DNA of 64,000 nt from Parus major. Lineage: Eukaryota; Chordata; Aves; Passeriformes; Paridae. Every line of letters begins with the position of its first letter. Within the stretch, counting starts at the first letter, position 1. Shown piece after piece: positions 36,730-48,710 of the stretch. The position numbers and the translations under genes were made by a program. The notes below the pieces were generated by a model. That model saw nothing but the letters and a program-made list of their open reading frames with translations, had not been told where the DNA came from and did not search any database. The DNA lies in NCBI RefSeq assembly GCF_001522545.3, contig NC_031799.1:33323354-33387353 (forward strand), in the 5' to 3' direction.

Positions 36730-39700
36730 CTGTTGCACACAGAAACCAATTAGTAAAACACACAGCATATAACTATTTAAATTAAAATGTGAAATATCCC
36801 ACTAAAACACAGGTTTAAAAAATATATGCATATTCTAATATTTGGGGAGAATTAGTTTGAAATTCATATATTTCAATTAATGACAATTTTTCTTCAAAAA
36901 AAGGAAAAAAATATTAACAGGTCCAGAGTGGTAGAATCCCTTCACGTTTCACTGATTTAACAGCTCATTCTGATTTTCTGGAAAATCCTATTCAGCAAAA
37001 ACATTTAACTCAGATCAACTAGCATTCTATAGCCTTAGATCTATAGATTCAAACACACATAAAATACTTATGGAAGACCTTTCTGTCCCAGTATGCAGTA
37101 AGATTAGCAGTTGAAACTGAGGTTTTCAAAATGAACTAGACTTCAGATCTCTTGTGTCTTGTTCATGTGGATTTAACAAAATGTTTTGTCCGCTATGAAT
37201 TACATAACTAAATATTTAGGTTCCCATCAAGAAATTAAATTTTACAGGAAAATACAATATATCACTATATAGTACAGATATAGCCATTTCTGTGAAACTT
37301 CTCAGAGACTTTTTTTTTTCCACATTTCCAGTTAAAACTGATGACTTTATCTTACATGATATAACCTGAAATCTTTCCAACATCACAGCTTAAAATATAA
37401 TACAGAATAATCACCCAGCTGTGATGCATCATATAATACACAGCCAGCCCCTTCAGTGTCTGCCCTGTAAAACTAGGAGAAAAATGATCCACTGCACTGC
37501 AGAAAAATTACACTGTAAGCATTTCAAAATGGAAAGTATCCACTGCAGAAGAAAAATCCAGGCACCGCGTAAGTATGTGCATGCATATACTTAAGCCATA
37601 GGTTTTATTTGTTGAAAATGGTCTTCCTTTATCTCAGAAAACTGAATTACAGACAGAAGCTCAGTTCAGACTTAATGGTCTTTTTAAAGGCATCATAGGG
37701 AGTACTGACAACTAAACTCAGAAACAATAGACAGAGAAGTGACACAAGAAGGGTATGCCTGTACTTTAAGGCATCCCTTGCGTTTTCAGAGTAAGACTTC
37801 TGGCAGTGCACAACTGTTCAGCAAGCTGTGGACATTATTTCTTATATGCAAAAAAACCCTTGTTGCATAGTTTCAATTGATTCTGTGCACCACAAAGAGA
37901 AACTAGACTTACATTTTCACTTGCACATTCACTGTATTGAAAAAAAATTAAGTCCTACTCAGAGATCCTGAAGGAATATGCAAAACATTCAGCATTCTTA
38001 CCAGGAATTTTAGAACACTGAACAGTACAAAATTTCCACTGTTCTGCCAGAAAATGAACAACGCTTTCCAGTTTCCAGTACCTCTGGTGTCTAATTAAAA
38101 AGAAAATTAAAAATAGATGTAGGAGATGATGGCTCATACTAAAAGTAATACATGTAAGTAATTGTTTCTAAATTTTGACTTGTCTAGATCGGACAAGAAT
38201 GTGTTCATGATTATTAATATTCAAAACATGTGTCTGGGGTCAGTGTTGAATGTGCTGAATCACATAATAAAATTGCTTCATCTGGTAATACCATTTAACC
38301 AGTTAATATGTCTAAGCTTTCAGCTATCTGAAACTGAACTCACTTGATATATTCCCTTACAAAGAGAATCTCTGCCACAAGTGAAAAATTCCTCCTTAAC
38401 TAAGATCTTCTTTTGAACTGCTGTGATGCTGCTGTATATGGAAGCAACTAGGCTTACTTATCTGGCATGTATCAAACAGTTTACCTACCACTAACCCTTC
38501 CTAGAGTCCTGCTTTCCTATGTATTTTTAAGCTCTGCAAAAAATGAGTCTGTGCTGAAAAAAGGCCTCGGTGTCATTTAAATTCCATCTGACTTCACTGA
38601 ATAAAGTTTTAGAAATGAAAGTCAGTACCAAATGATGGGTAAGATTTGAAGGACAAGCAGGTAGGTTCAAATTTTGTAGAAGCACAGAAGATGAGAAATG
38701 TTCTCCATCCTCCTCCTGGTAAAAAAGCCTCAACAACTTACACATGTAGCACAAACATCACTTGAATTCAGTCTGCACTGTATGCAGCTCCTACAAGCAC
38801 CACCTCCCAGCCAAGAATACTGAGGCCAGCTCTCAACAGGTGCACGAGTAAGGCAGGTAGAATGCAGTCACGGGGAGCTTACTACCCATGGGGATGAAAG
38901 ACAGGCCTGAGAAATGACTGAATGTTTATTCAGTACAATACTGCAGGAAAAGGACTGAGGAAAGCACTGTAAAGATATCAGGGATGGATGTAAGGATATG
39001 AAACAGGAAACTTACAGGAATTTCTTTCCAGAAAACTAGGCCTTCCGTGAGCAGTGGCATAAGTATAACCTTGTGCACAAGTGGAGAGATGTACTGGGTA
39101 GTAAACCAAAGCATCATAAGCCTACAGAGTTACGTTACTTTACTCTGAGAAATAACTCTTATGGTTCTGGTCAGAAAGAAAAAAAAAGTAGTAAGAATGA
39201 AAGAGAAACTACTGCCTACAGACACTAAAATTAAGGTCTTGCAAGATGCCAAAACTATAGCATCATCTCATTTGTGCCTAGAAAAAAGATCCTCAGTGAC
39301 TGTTTCAGGTACATTCTGTGTAAATTTGGGGTTTGTTTTTACCTTGACACTGTTACTGAAAATTCAAAAGATAATTAAGCAATTTGCTTTTAAATTCGTT
39401 GAAGTAATCCATTTTTTTAAACTGCTCCTTGGGAAACTGTCTCCCATTTGCTGTCCTCTGTATCAGGGAAGGAAAGCACATTATGTACTTGCACAGCTTA
39501 TTTTGTACAATGTACAAAATTACCAAGACAACATGATTAGTTCTGCTGTACTGATAAAGCAATGCAGGCTCTGCAACACAGTTCAAAGAACTGAATGGTC
39601 ACCTTGGAAGCCCATAAGGCAAAAACAATCTCTAAACAATAATCTCTTTAATATTATAAAACATACAACTGCTGCTTGCCATTGTCACGATGCTAACCCA

Positions 39701-40554
39701 TACAGTCAGAGTAATGGAGAAGAGAAGATTGAGAGGGAGGGAGAGACTACAAATTTTACAAATCATCAGTCAGGGACTTGATCAAAACTAATATCTAAGT
39801 CTCCACCCGAATTGCGAAATTCCTGTACTCCACATTTAGTGATGTGACTCTCCTCTGAATGCATCAAGTGATGAGTTATGAAAAGCCTTCATCACCTTGC
39901 CAATTTCTTCATACTTCATCTGTAAGGAAACACAAAGGGATCCTGAGCAGCTTGTGCATCCCTTACAGGATCGCAGTTTCACTGCAAGATTGCACACCAA
40001 AACACTGGAGAGAGAAAGGCAGGCAAAATGGTTAAGAACCCCACCTCCAGCTACTAATACTAACTGTTTTACAAGTCCACCCAGGTTTCACATAGACAAC
40101 AGGCTACCTGCAGTAAATGCAAATTATTGTAACTAGCTAGCCTAAATTCATTAGGGACTATAGTCAGTCCATTTCTAATTAGAACACTGTAGTCAGGATT
40201 TGCTTAAATCTGTCTAATGCTCATACACTAAAACGACAGGTGCTTTCTAAAATATCCAAAATAGACTGTTTAGCAGAATCTTTGGCAGGAAACTAGTCAA
40301 AGTGCTAAAATCGCCAGTGTGCAACAAACAGGCAGCTGTTGCAGCTCTAACTGACAGTCACCAAGAGATTTATGCAATTACTTGCTCCTGAGAGATCACA
40401 GAAGACAATTTCATCCACGCCGAAAGAACAACAAAACCAGAAGACCTGCCACAACAATCATCTGGCTATAAAAGTGAGTTGGAGAGGGGAGGGATATGTG
40501 AGGGGAGGAGGGGAAGAAAAGACGTGGAGCAAGATGCAACAAAAAGCAACTCAC

Positions 40555-40626
40555 GTGCCCTTTCAAAATCCCCAACTTTTTGACTGCATGTGACCACATT
40601 CTCTGCAGAGCTTGAGCTGTCTTCAT
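40555..40626 (-). CDS. TJP2 alternative first coding exon
   Basis: ATG followed by 23 codons, MKTAQALQRMWSHAVKKLG then ILKGH. It ends at a strong consensus donor (CAC|GTGAGT) in phase 0, exactly compatible with exon 2. The predicted leader is basic and amphipathic. From memory, an annotated mammalian TJP2 isoform starts with a similar MKTAQAL peptide, which would make this a conserved internal promoter product; I cannot check that here. It lies 3.8 kb upstream of exon 2 and outside any CpG island, so it may serve a tissue-restricted transcript. The start is the first ATG in this frame that leads straight to the donor; a longer in-frame extension upstream is also open. Confidence 0.7.
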
Positions 40627-41823
40627 TGTTGCAGGATATAATCTGTGAGGGAACGCCGTACATCCCGTCTTTTCATCTGTTTCCACCACTCAACATGGTT
40701 ATGTAATTCTAATACAATAGTGGCCTACATACTAGAACAAATCCTGCTGTCAGTTTCACACAGAAACACATCAAAACTGCAGCAAGGAAATGCACTGTGA
40801 GTTTAACTAACTCCCAGTGTGAAAGATCCCAGGAAAATGCAGTGCTGTAATCTTATGCTTGTTTTTAAATGAAGTGCTGAACACTATGCAGCACCTTATT
40901 CTTCTTCCAAGCACATATGGGTTCACCCCACTGGGAACCTAATTTAAACATAGAAGAAAAAGGCTTAAGAAGCACAGTACAGATGATTTGAAAATTCATA
41001 TATTGACTATAAATTTTACAGTTTTTGCAGAACTGTGTGGGCTTGGCTCCAGCAAGGAAAAGGAGAAATAAATACAGAATAATACTCACTGAAAATAACA
41101 GTATTTGCCATCAAACATTTAGTAAGGTATCATTTGTAAGAAAGATAAGCTAATCGTACAGCTAAACAGATAGGTTACTTTATTGGAAAATAGGTCAAGC
41201 TATCACTCCCATTTATGCTGCATGAATACTGTGAAATTTAAGCCTCAAGTGAACTTTTCCCCTAGACTTGATGTAAGTTTCACAGGCAGTGAACAGATAG
41301 GAAGATATGCCAAGTTTTGTACACAATGCTAACCAAAAATTCCATACACAGATTTAATTTTTCACTAGTCAACCAATCTTAACTGCTAAAGAGTATTAAT
41401 TCAGACAGCAGTGGAAAATGTGAAGGGTTGTGTTGTTCATTTTTTGTTGGGGTTTAGTTTTTTGGGGGAGTGGGGTGGGGGAGAATGGGGGTACGAGGGA
41501 TGCAGAGGGACAATCCATGTGTTCAAGATTTTCCATTCAAAGCAAAGACTGAATTCAGCATTCTACATTTTAACTACGACCCCACCTCTGCACTAGGTGA
41601 ACTAGGATAAACAGAGGCTTGCACCTTCATCCCTGAGCTGCCAAGAGTGAACACCAAGGGGATCCAGAAGCAACACACTGACACCAGCCCCCAACTCAGG
41701 CTACCCACTTGGACGAGAGTAAGACTTTTATTAGAGTTTGGTCAAAATAGTTTAGAATCTCCATCAACATTTCTAAAGAGCACATTCCTCTCAACAGACT
41801 CGCATTCACAGCTTCCAAAACTG

Positions 41824-41841
41824 GTATTTATTTATTTATTT
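41824..41841. repeat. (ATTT)n simple repeat
   Basis: About four tetranucleotide units in TJP2 intron 1. Confidence 0.85.
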
Positions 41842-44344
41842 TTACAAAATAGGGGCAGGAAAAAGAAACAAATGTAAGTACGTCTTTGAGACTTCTCTAG
41901 CCCTGTTTTCTTAGCTTTTTTGTTTTCCTCCCCCTAGCCCTGAAAAAGCTTCAGAAGCACTCCTAATAGAGAAGAAAAGACCATCATGACATAAGAGAAT
42001 AAAAATGGTGAATTATTATCCATGGGCTGGTAGCAGTTGTAACAAGGACTCTTCTTTCTTGGTTTTGGACTATCCTTTTTCTCTACAGGAATATAATAAG
42101 AAAAATGAATGGATTGCCTCCACCAAAATTTAAAACAGAATTTTTCTGAAATTTTAAAAAATAATTTAGGAAATTAAAAAAAAAATTTAGGAATGTTGCT
42201 GCAAGTGAAAAGACCAGAGAATTAACAGAAAGATGCAAATGTTTGCATTTGGATGTTTCATTTTGAAGGAAAACAATATCTCCAGAATAGGAATACCTCA
42301 ATTCAATTATTTTAAAGTGAGATAGAAAAAAATTTCAAACAAGCATTGTCCCAGACACTGTTTCCTTTTACTTTACCTGTATGCCTCTTCACAAAAACTA
42401 ACCATAAAGGGAAATGATAACCTAATTTCACTCCTAGCATAAGATTACAAAGGCAATTACAACATATTTACATATCACATCTATTATTATCCACAGACAT
42501 TTAAAACAAAAACTTTTTTTAAAAACAAGTTCAATTCCAATGACAGATACCAGAACACTCTGGTTCTTTCTGGGAGTCTATCCTGACAATAAATGTTTGT
42601 GAATCCTGTGGGGAAAGAAAACTAAGCATGATGATCTGGTTTATAAACTGTGGAAGGTGAAACGAAAAAGAGAGCTCTCAAAAAACTTAACAGAGCAACC
42701 TCAGAACGTCACAACAAAAATCCTACAGCAGAAGGCTGTAGAATCTCTCCACTCACCCTGGTGAAAATTTTACACCCAGCACTATGTTTTGATCTCTTCC
42801 TCTACAGACAAGGAAGAAAAAGGGTATTTCTTCACATATAGTCATATAAGCAAGATATAATCTCCTCCAAGCAAGCAGAAAGGATACCTGAAATAGTCTT
42901 GCTGGCTCCATTATGGATGGAAGTAACACAAGAAAAGAGGTCCTTTCGCCCTCCAATTTTTCATGTTCCCCTTCATATGTTACTAAGGATATAAGCATAG
43001 AAACCTTGAAAGCTGAGTCTAGGTCTTCCCTAAAGACAGACGCACACAACAAAGATGATCAAGAACTTAAAGCTTAACTGAAAGCTACCCACTTGTAAAA
43101 GACAGAGGGACAGGGACTCTGCTATCCACTGATAGGAACAGCCAGGGGAGGGAGTCCAAAGCTGTATCAAGACGCAAGTATTTCTGGCCTCAAAGACTAG
43201 GTACACTATCAGAGGAATCAGAAGCTGCCTTTACTCCTAATCTGCCCTCATAAAGACAATTATGATAGACAAAAAGGCATGGCCTTAGATTTACAGGCTG
43301 TCAAAGATCCTGATCCACTTCAATTTCTGGATGACACTAAAATAATGCCCTCTGTAGAGAGTAGAGGCTCAGTGAAATGAGAAGAAATCTATACATCAGT
43401 GTGCTGTGTGAAGCACCACATCTCCTTTTTCAGCTGAATGCCATAGCCTAGGTTATTAAAGACATCTACAGAATGATGATCATGTAACACAAGTTGCATA
43501 GCCAGATCTTGCGAAGTATTCTCAACATAGAGAAATGTGACTGAAGAGGAACAGGACCTTTACCAGGCCTCTCTCTGCAGTGAGAAAGCCACTTGGAAGA
43601 AAGCTCAGCCTGATGTGTTCCCATGAATTGTCTGTGTATGATACAGCACACCTTTGATTACGATCCAGGAAAATGATAAAAAACTACTTTACCCATGTAT
43701 CTTTCACAATACAGCCAATACCTTGCACAAAAGGAGGTACCTTACTTTCTACCAATAAATGCTCTGATTCAAAGAAGCTTATTCTATTTTTCAGGTAGGT
43801 TACTGTAGTAATACAGCAACTCCCAGAAGAGCAACAGATCCTCCTCAAGAACAGGTTTCTAGAATGATGAATGGCTCAAATTAAAGAAAAAAGTGATAAA
43901 AAATGGTTTGCAAAATTTGTCCATTAGAAGTAAAAGATAACTGCTCTTCAACAGTGGCAGAAACTCCTCTTTCCTCCTAGGGGCACAGAGAAGACATTTA
44001 AGGTACAGTTCCATGTTAAAAGATCATCAGCTCTACTTTCACATTCCAGTAAAATCAAAATGGTTGTTAACATCACAGTGGGTTATATTAACAGGATGCA
44101 GAAGTTGGGGGGAAAAAAGTCACAAACTGTGCACATTAGTATACTTCTGCAATGGAATGAAAATTTTTGAAGAAGAAAAAATTCACACAGAAATGAGCTG
44201 TGCAAGCAATCCTTTCTTCCTCTTCCCTCTAATGGAGAATTATCAGTTACATTATATAATGTTTGCTTTCACTCAAATTACTCAACAGGAACAAATATTA
44301 CCAAAATACTTTTGCACTATTGGCAAGGTAACAAATACATTCAT

Positions 44345-44448
44345 CAGCAACCTGGTCAAGTGGAAATTGTCCCTGCTCATGGCAAGGGGGTTGGAATTAC
44401 ATTAATTTTTAAGTCACTTCCAACCCAAATCACTCTGTGATTCTGTGT
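44345..44448 (+). repeat. CR1 LINE 3' end, sense
   Basis: The sequence is GGTCAAGTGGAAATTGTCCC, then …CATGGCAAGGGGGTTGGAA…, and ends CTCTGTGATTCTGTG. This is the terminal 100 bp of a CR1 copy, antisense to TJP2. Confidence 0.85.
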
Positions 44449-46774
44449 GTTATCAGACTTTGTGTCAGAAACTTTTTTTTCACACAATGTGTGTAGAAGC
44501 AGCAATCTGAAGGACTACCTAGAAAGACCTAAAGAAAACATAAATTGAGCATAGTGTTTCCAGAAATTTGTTTTTCATAGAAAAGTTAAAATCATGGTAG
44601 GAATGTCACTATATAGAAACACAAGCCATTTTTCATGTAAAAGACAAGATATTGTTTAAAGCTTTTTTTAATCATCTTTCACCCAGAAGTTATACCATTC
44701 AATTGCTAAATGCGATCTAAAACAGTACTGGCAAATACTGCATGAAGTACAACAAGCCTATTCTGGACACTCACAAACCAATCTTTAGTTCTTAAGTTTC
44801 ATGAAAACTCTTAAAATTATGAAAGGAGAACAGTTAACTAAACAATAATGAAACACTCTTTTGTTTCACTTATTTTAGGAATAGTGTGAATCCATCATGA
44901 CAACAATGCCCACAGTCATTACTTGACACTGTGCTGAGCACTATTTGCCTACAAATTTTGCTTTCAGTTAGCAAAACTACTACTTCCTACAAATCGCCCA
45001 GTACCAAGGCTCTCAGCTGCAAAGCCAAGAGCACAATTCAGGTTTCTTGACTTCAAGTCCAGTAGCCTAAGTGTTGTGCAAGGAAGCCAACACACAGATT
45101 TCCTCCATTTCTGTCAAATACAAGTCTTGCAGGAAAACAGCCCCTGTAGTCAGAAAACAGGGACCAACCTTCTCCCATTGTGGGAGTTCAAGACAGCTAA
45201 AAGGTGAGGAAGAATTCCAGGGTGGCAGAACCTGCACTCATTTCTACCTCTTGTTACATCACAACACAAAAAATGCATTCCACACTGCAAACTGAACCAG
45301 AATCCACTCCTATCCAGAACTGGGGAGATGAAGGCAACAGCATTGTTCATCAGACTGTTGAGAATATTAATTGACAAACGCATCTAGGTCTCATTTGCAT
45401 TGTAGCATTGTAGCCCTGATATTAACATTCACAACATAATGCCCCAGATCTCCCAGTGCACAAAAAATTGTTTAATGAATAAACCCAAGGGGATGGAAAA
45501 ATGTTTCACACACAGATAAGATCTATGCTTATCTGGATCTTTGACAAGTTGTGTTCTTTTTAATGCAAACTATATCACTTCATCCAACTCATGGCATTTA
45601 AATGACAAACAATGCTTAAATGTAATGAAGGATAGATATCACACAATCTGCCCAGGGCAGCAGCCCCTGCTTCTTCAAATGGCTCACAATGATGAAACGG
45701 CATCCCTAGTCAAGAGAATTTTTGCAGGAATTTGCCCAAGCACAGGGAAAAAAAAATAATCAAAACAGAAGAATGGGATTTGAGTTCTGTAAATATTTAA
45801 TTTTTCTGCAATTCCAAAATAGAAATGGACTAACCCAGACACTGAAAAGAAGACAGTAAAGAATGTGGCATTGGGCATCCTTTTGTTGGATTATAGTATA
45901 GGGGACAAAATCCCTGTGTGGTTTTGTTTTGTTTCAACTCTGTATTAAAGAAACACCTAAATAAAAATGGGGAGGCTGCACATATCTGAGTAATGCACAT
46001 ACAAGACTCTTTGGGGAAAGGAAAAAAATGCAACTTGTTTTCGGGGAATCTTTTTTGTTCAAAATAGTAAGGTACTCATTAGGAAAACTGTATTTCCTAC
46101 ATAGTTTTACCAAACATTTACCAATTACACTGAAAATTTTCAGAAGGGGGGACAAGCATTTTTAAAAGAAGAAAAGGGAAAATCAGGATTTTCTTAAAAT
46201 ATTTTGAGGTCGAGTCACAATTGACCTTAGAAGTAGCTTATGGAAATCTAAGATGGGTTGTATTTTTAATTTGTTCATTCGTTTACTTTCTAGGTGCTTT
46301 CTTCTCAGACCTGACAAAGTTTCCTTGCCTCTATAAATGAGCACCTTTGGAAGGTTCTCAGAAGATCAACACCCCTTTTCATCTTTGGCTATCCAGTTTT
46401 TCCTTCCCAAACACACAACCTCACAGGCTGGGTACAGCTTTTCATGGTATGAACTAAACACATTCTTTCTGACCATAACGATTTCCACACTCCTCCTACT
46501 CAATTACTTGCAGTCCCTTTGACTGTGTGAATTCTGCTGGTTAGTTCTTAAAAGGAAGCCAAGAGAGCTTTCTGAAGCCACAAAAACATGCTCGTTTTTT
46601 CTCACACAATTACTTTCTTGCCACTTCTGTCAGCTGAACTGGCAGGCCAAGGGAGATGGCAGGAAAAAATATTAGAACTCTGCAGCTAAATTCAACCTAG
46701 ACAACAGATGAGGCTCCATCTGTTGGCTGAAGGAGGTACCAGGAAAATGAGATTTTATAAAGGGGATATTTTGA

Positions 46775-47775
46775 ATCATAGAATCATTTAGGCTGGAAAT
46801 GGCCTCAAAGATCATTGAGCCCAGCTGTAAATGTAACACTGCCAGAATTACCACTAAATCATATCCTTAAGAGTATACCTGCACAGCTTTTAACTACCTC
46901 CATGGATGGTGACTCAACCACAGCCCTTGGCAACTTGTTCCAATGTTTGATAACCCTTTCTATGAAGAAACTTTGCCTAATATTCAATTGAAACATCATT
47001 CTGGCACACTTAAGCCTATGTCCTCTCACTTTGTCACTAGCTGTCTGGGAGAACAGATCCACTCCCACCTGGCTCACCCACCTTTCGGGTAGTTGTACGG
47101 AGCAATGAGGTCATCCCTGAGTCTCCTTTTCTCCAGGCTAAATACCCCAGCTCTCTCAGCTGCTCCTCACAGCACTTGTGCTCCAGACCCTTCACCAGTT
47201 CTACTCCCCTTCTCCAGACACTCTCCAGCACCTGTCTTTCTTGGAGTGAGCAGTCTAGAACTGAGCACAGGATTTAGGTGAGGCCTCATGAGTGCTGAGC
47301 ACACAGGGACAATGGCCTCCCTCATCCTGCTAGCCACACTATTGCTGACACAGGCCAGCATGGCTGTGGCCATTGTGGCCACCTGGGCACAGGTGGCTCA
47401 TGTTCAGCTGCTGTCAGCCAGCACTCCAGGGTCCTTTTCTGCTGGGCAGGTTTCCAGTCACTCTGTCTGCAGCCTGTAATACTGCTTGGGGTTATGATGA
47501 AAGTGTAGGACCAATCCTTTGGTCTTGTTGAACCTCATGCTGTTAGTCTTGGATCAACGGATCAAGCCTGTCCAGATCCCTGCACAAAGCCTTCTTACCC
47601 TCTAGCAGATGAACACTCTTGCCCAACTTAGTGTTATCTGTCCAGATCATCAATTAACTTATTAAACAGGAACAGACACTACTGAGCCCTATGAACTCCA
47701 CTTGTTACTGGCAATCAGCTGGACTTAACCCCATTCACCACCACAATTTGGAACTGGCCATCTAGACAGGAGCAT
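46775..47775 (-). repeat. CR1 LINE, antisense copy
   Basis: It begins with the inverted 3' tail (AATCATAGAATCATTTAGGC) and runs through inverted CR1 sequence, including TCTCCTTTTCTCCAGGCTAA and CCAGGGTCCTTTTCTGCTGG. It ends near ATTCACCACCACAATTTGG. About 1 kb, decayed, in the same transcriptional sense as TJP2. Confidence 0.85.
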
Positions 47776-47869
47776 GGAAAAATGAAACAGAGAAAAATAC
47801 TTCTATGGAAAATACATGAATACAGAACATCCCAAGTGGCTTTAAGACTACCTCAGTGCATGAGAAAAT

Positions 47870-48335
47870 ATTTCATACATTTATTGATTGTCCCACTCTG
47901 TCCTATGCTTGTGTGGCCCTACCTCAAGTCCTGTGTGCAGTTTTGGGCACCACAATATCTCAAAAGATATAAAGCTATTAGAGAACAAGCACCCAAGATG
48001 ATGAAAGGTCTGGAGGGGAAGCTGTATGAGTGGCTGAGGTCACCTGGTCTGTTCAGCCGGGAGGAGACTGAGGACAGACCTGACTCAAGTTACAACTTCC
48101 TTGTGAGGAGAAGAGGAGGGGTAGGCACTGATCACTTCTCTGTGCGGCCCAGTGACAGAACCTTAGGGAATGCACTGAAGCTGTGACAAGGAAGGTTTAG
48201 GTTGAATATGAGAAAAAGGTTCTTTGCCCACAGGGTGACTGGGCACGGGAACAGCTCCCCAGGGCAGTGGTCACAGCACCAGCCTGACAGCTGAAGGAGT
48301 GTTTGGAAAATACTCTCGGACACATGGTGTGATCC
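47870..48335 (+). repeat. CR1 LINE, sense copy
   Basis: CR1 reverse-transcriptase C-terminal sequence (CTCAAGTCCTGTGTGCAGTT, GATATAAAGCTATTAGAGAA) followed by the 3' region to CTCTCGGACACATGGTGTGA. It faces the preceding antisense copy. It is inactive, with no intact RT. Confidence 0.8.
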
Positions 48336-48415
48336 TTCTTTTATTTATACATATATGCACAGTAAAAACATGCCCCGTGGCACAGACGAACAGGAAGCAA
48401 GCCTGCTTCCTCCCG

Positions 48416-48433
48416 CCCCCCCCCCCCCCCCCC
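48416..48433. repeat. Homopolymer C18
   Basis: Eighteen consecutive C just after the CR1 copy, at the edge of a GC-rich patch. G-quadruplex-capable on the opposite strand only in concert with nearby G runs. Length is error-prone in assemblies. Confidence 0.9.
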
Positions 48434-48479
48434 GGCTCACGCTGCACGTCACAAAGGCTCACAAGCACCAGGAGCAGCG

Positions 48480-48710
48480 TCGCCGCTTCTGCTGAATTTG
48501 CAGGGCACTTCAAAGTCTAGCGCAGGCAGCACCAAAACCGGCAGGCAGGCAGACAGACAGACAGACGTGACCCGAATTCCCGCAGGAAGGCTGTCCCGGG
48601 AGGGGGCTGCGCTGCCCGGCGCCGGGAGCCGCGGCACGACGCGCTCAGCTCCTGCCTGCTGGCGGGCTGAGCGCTTCCCGTCACCGTGATTCGGAGAAGC
48701 GAAAAAATAC
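48480..48710. promoter_or_regulatory. Small CpG-rich patch in TJP2 intron 1
   Basis: About 230 bp rich in CpG (GCGCTGCCCGGCGCCGGGAG, CGACGCGCTCAGC) with a short CAGA/CAGG repeat at 48541-48566. On the minus strand several donor-like sites occur (for example CAGC|GTGAGC). It could be an intermediate TJP2 promoter with a non-coding first exon. No coding exon with a convincing frame and donor was found. Confidence 0.35.

Noticed and set aside
39161..39781. Plus-strand 206-codon open frame in TJP2 intron 1
   Set aside because: No recognisable domain, composition of translated AT-rich intron, and no promoter or conservation signal visible.
47782..48186. Plus-strand 134-codon open frame
   Set aside because: Decayed CR1 sequence, not a host gene or an intact reverse transcriptase.
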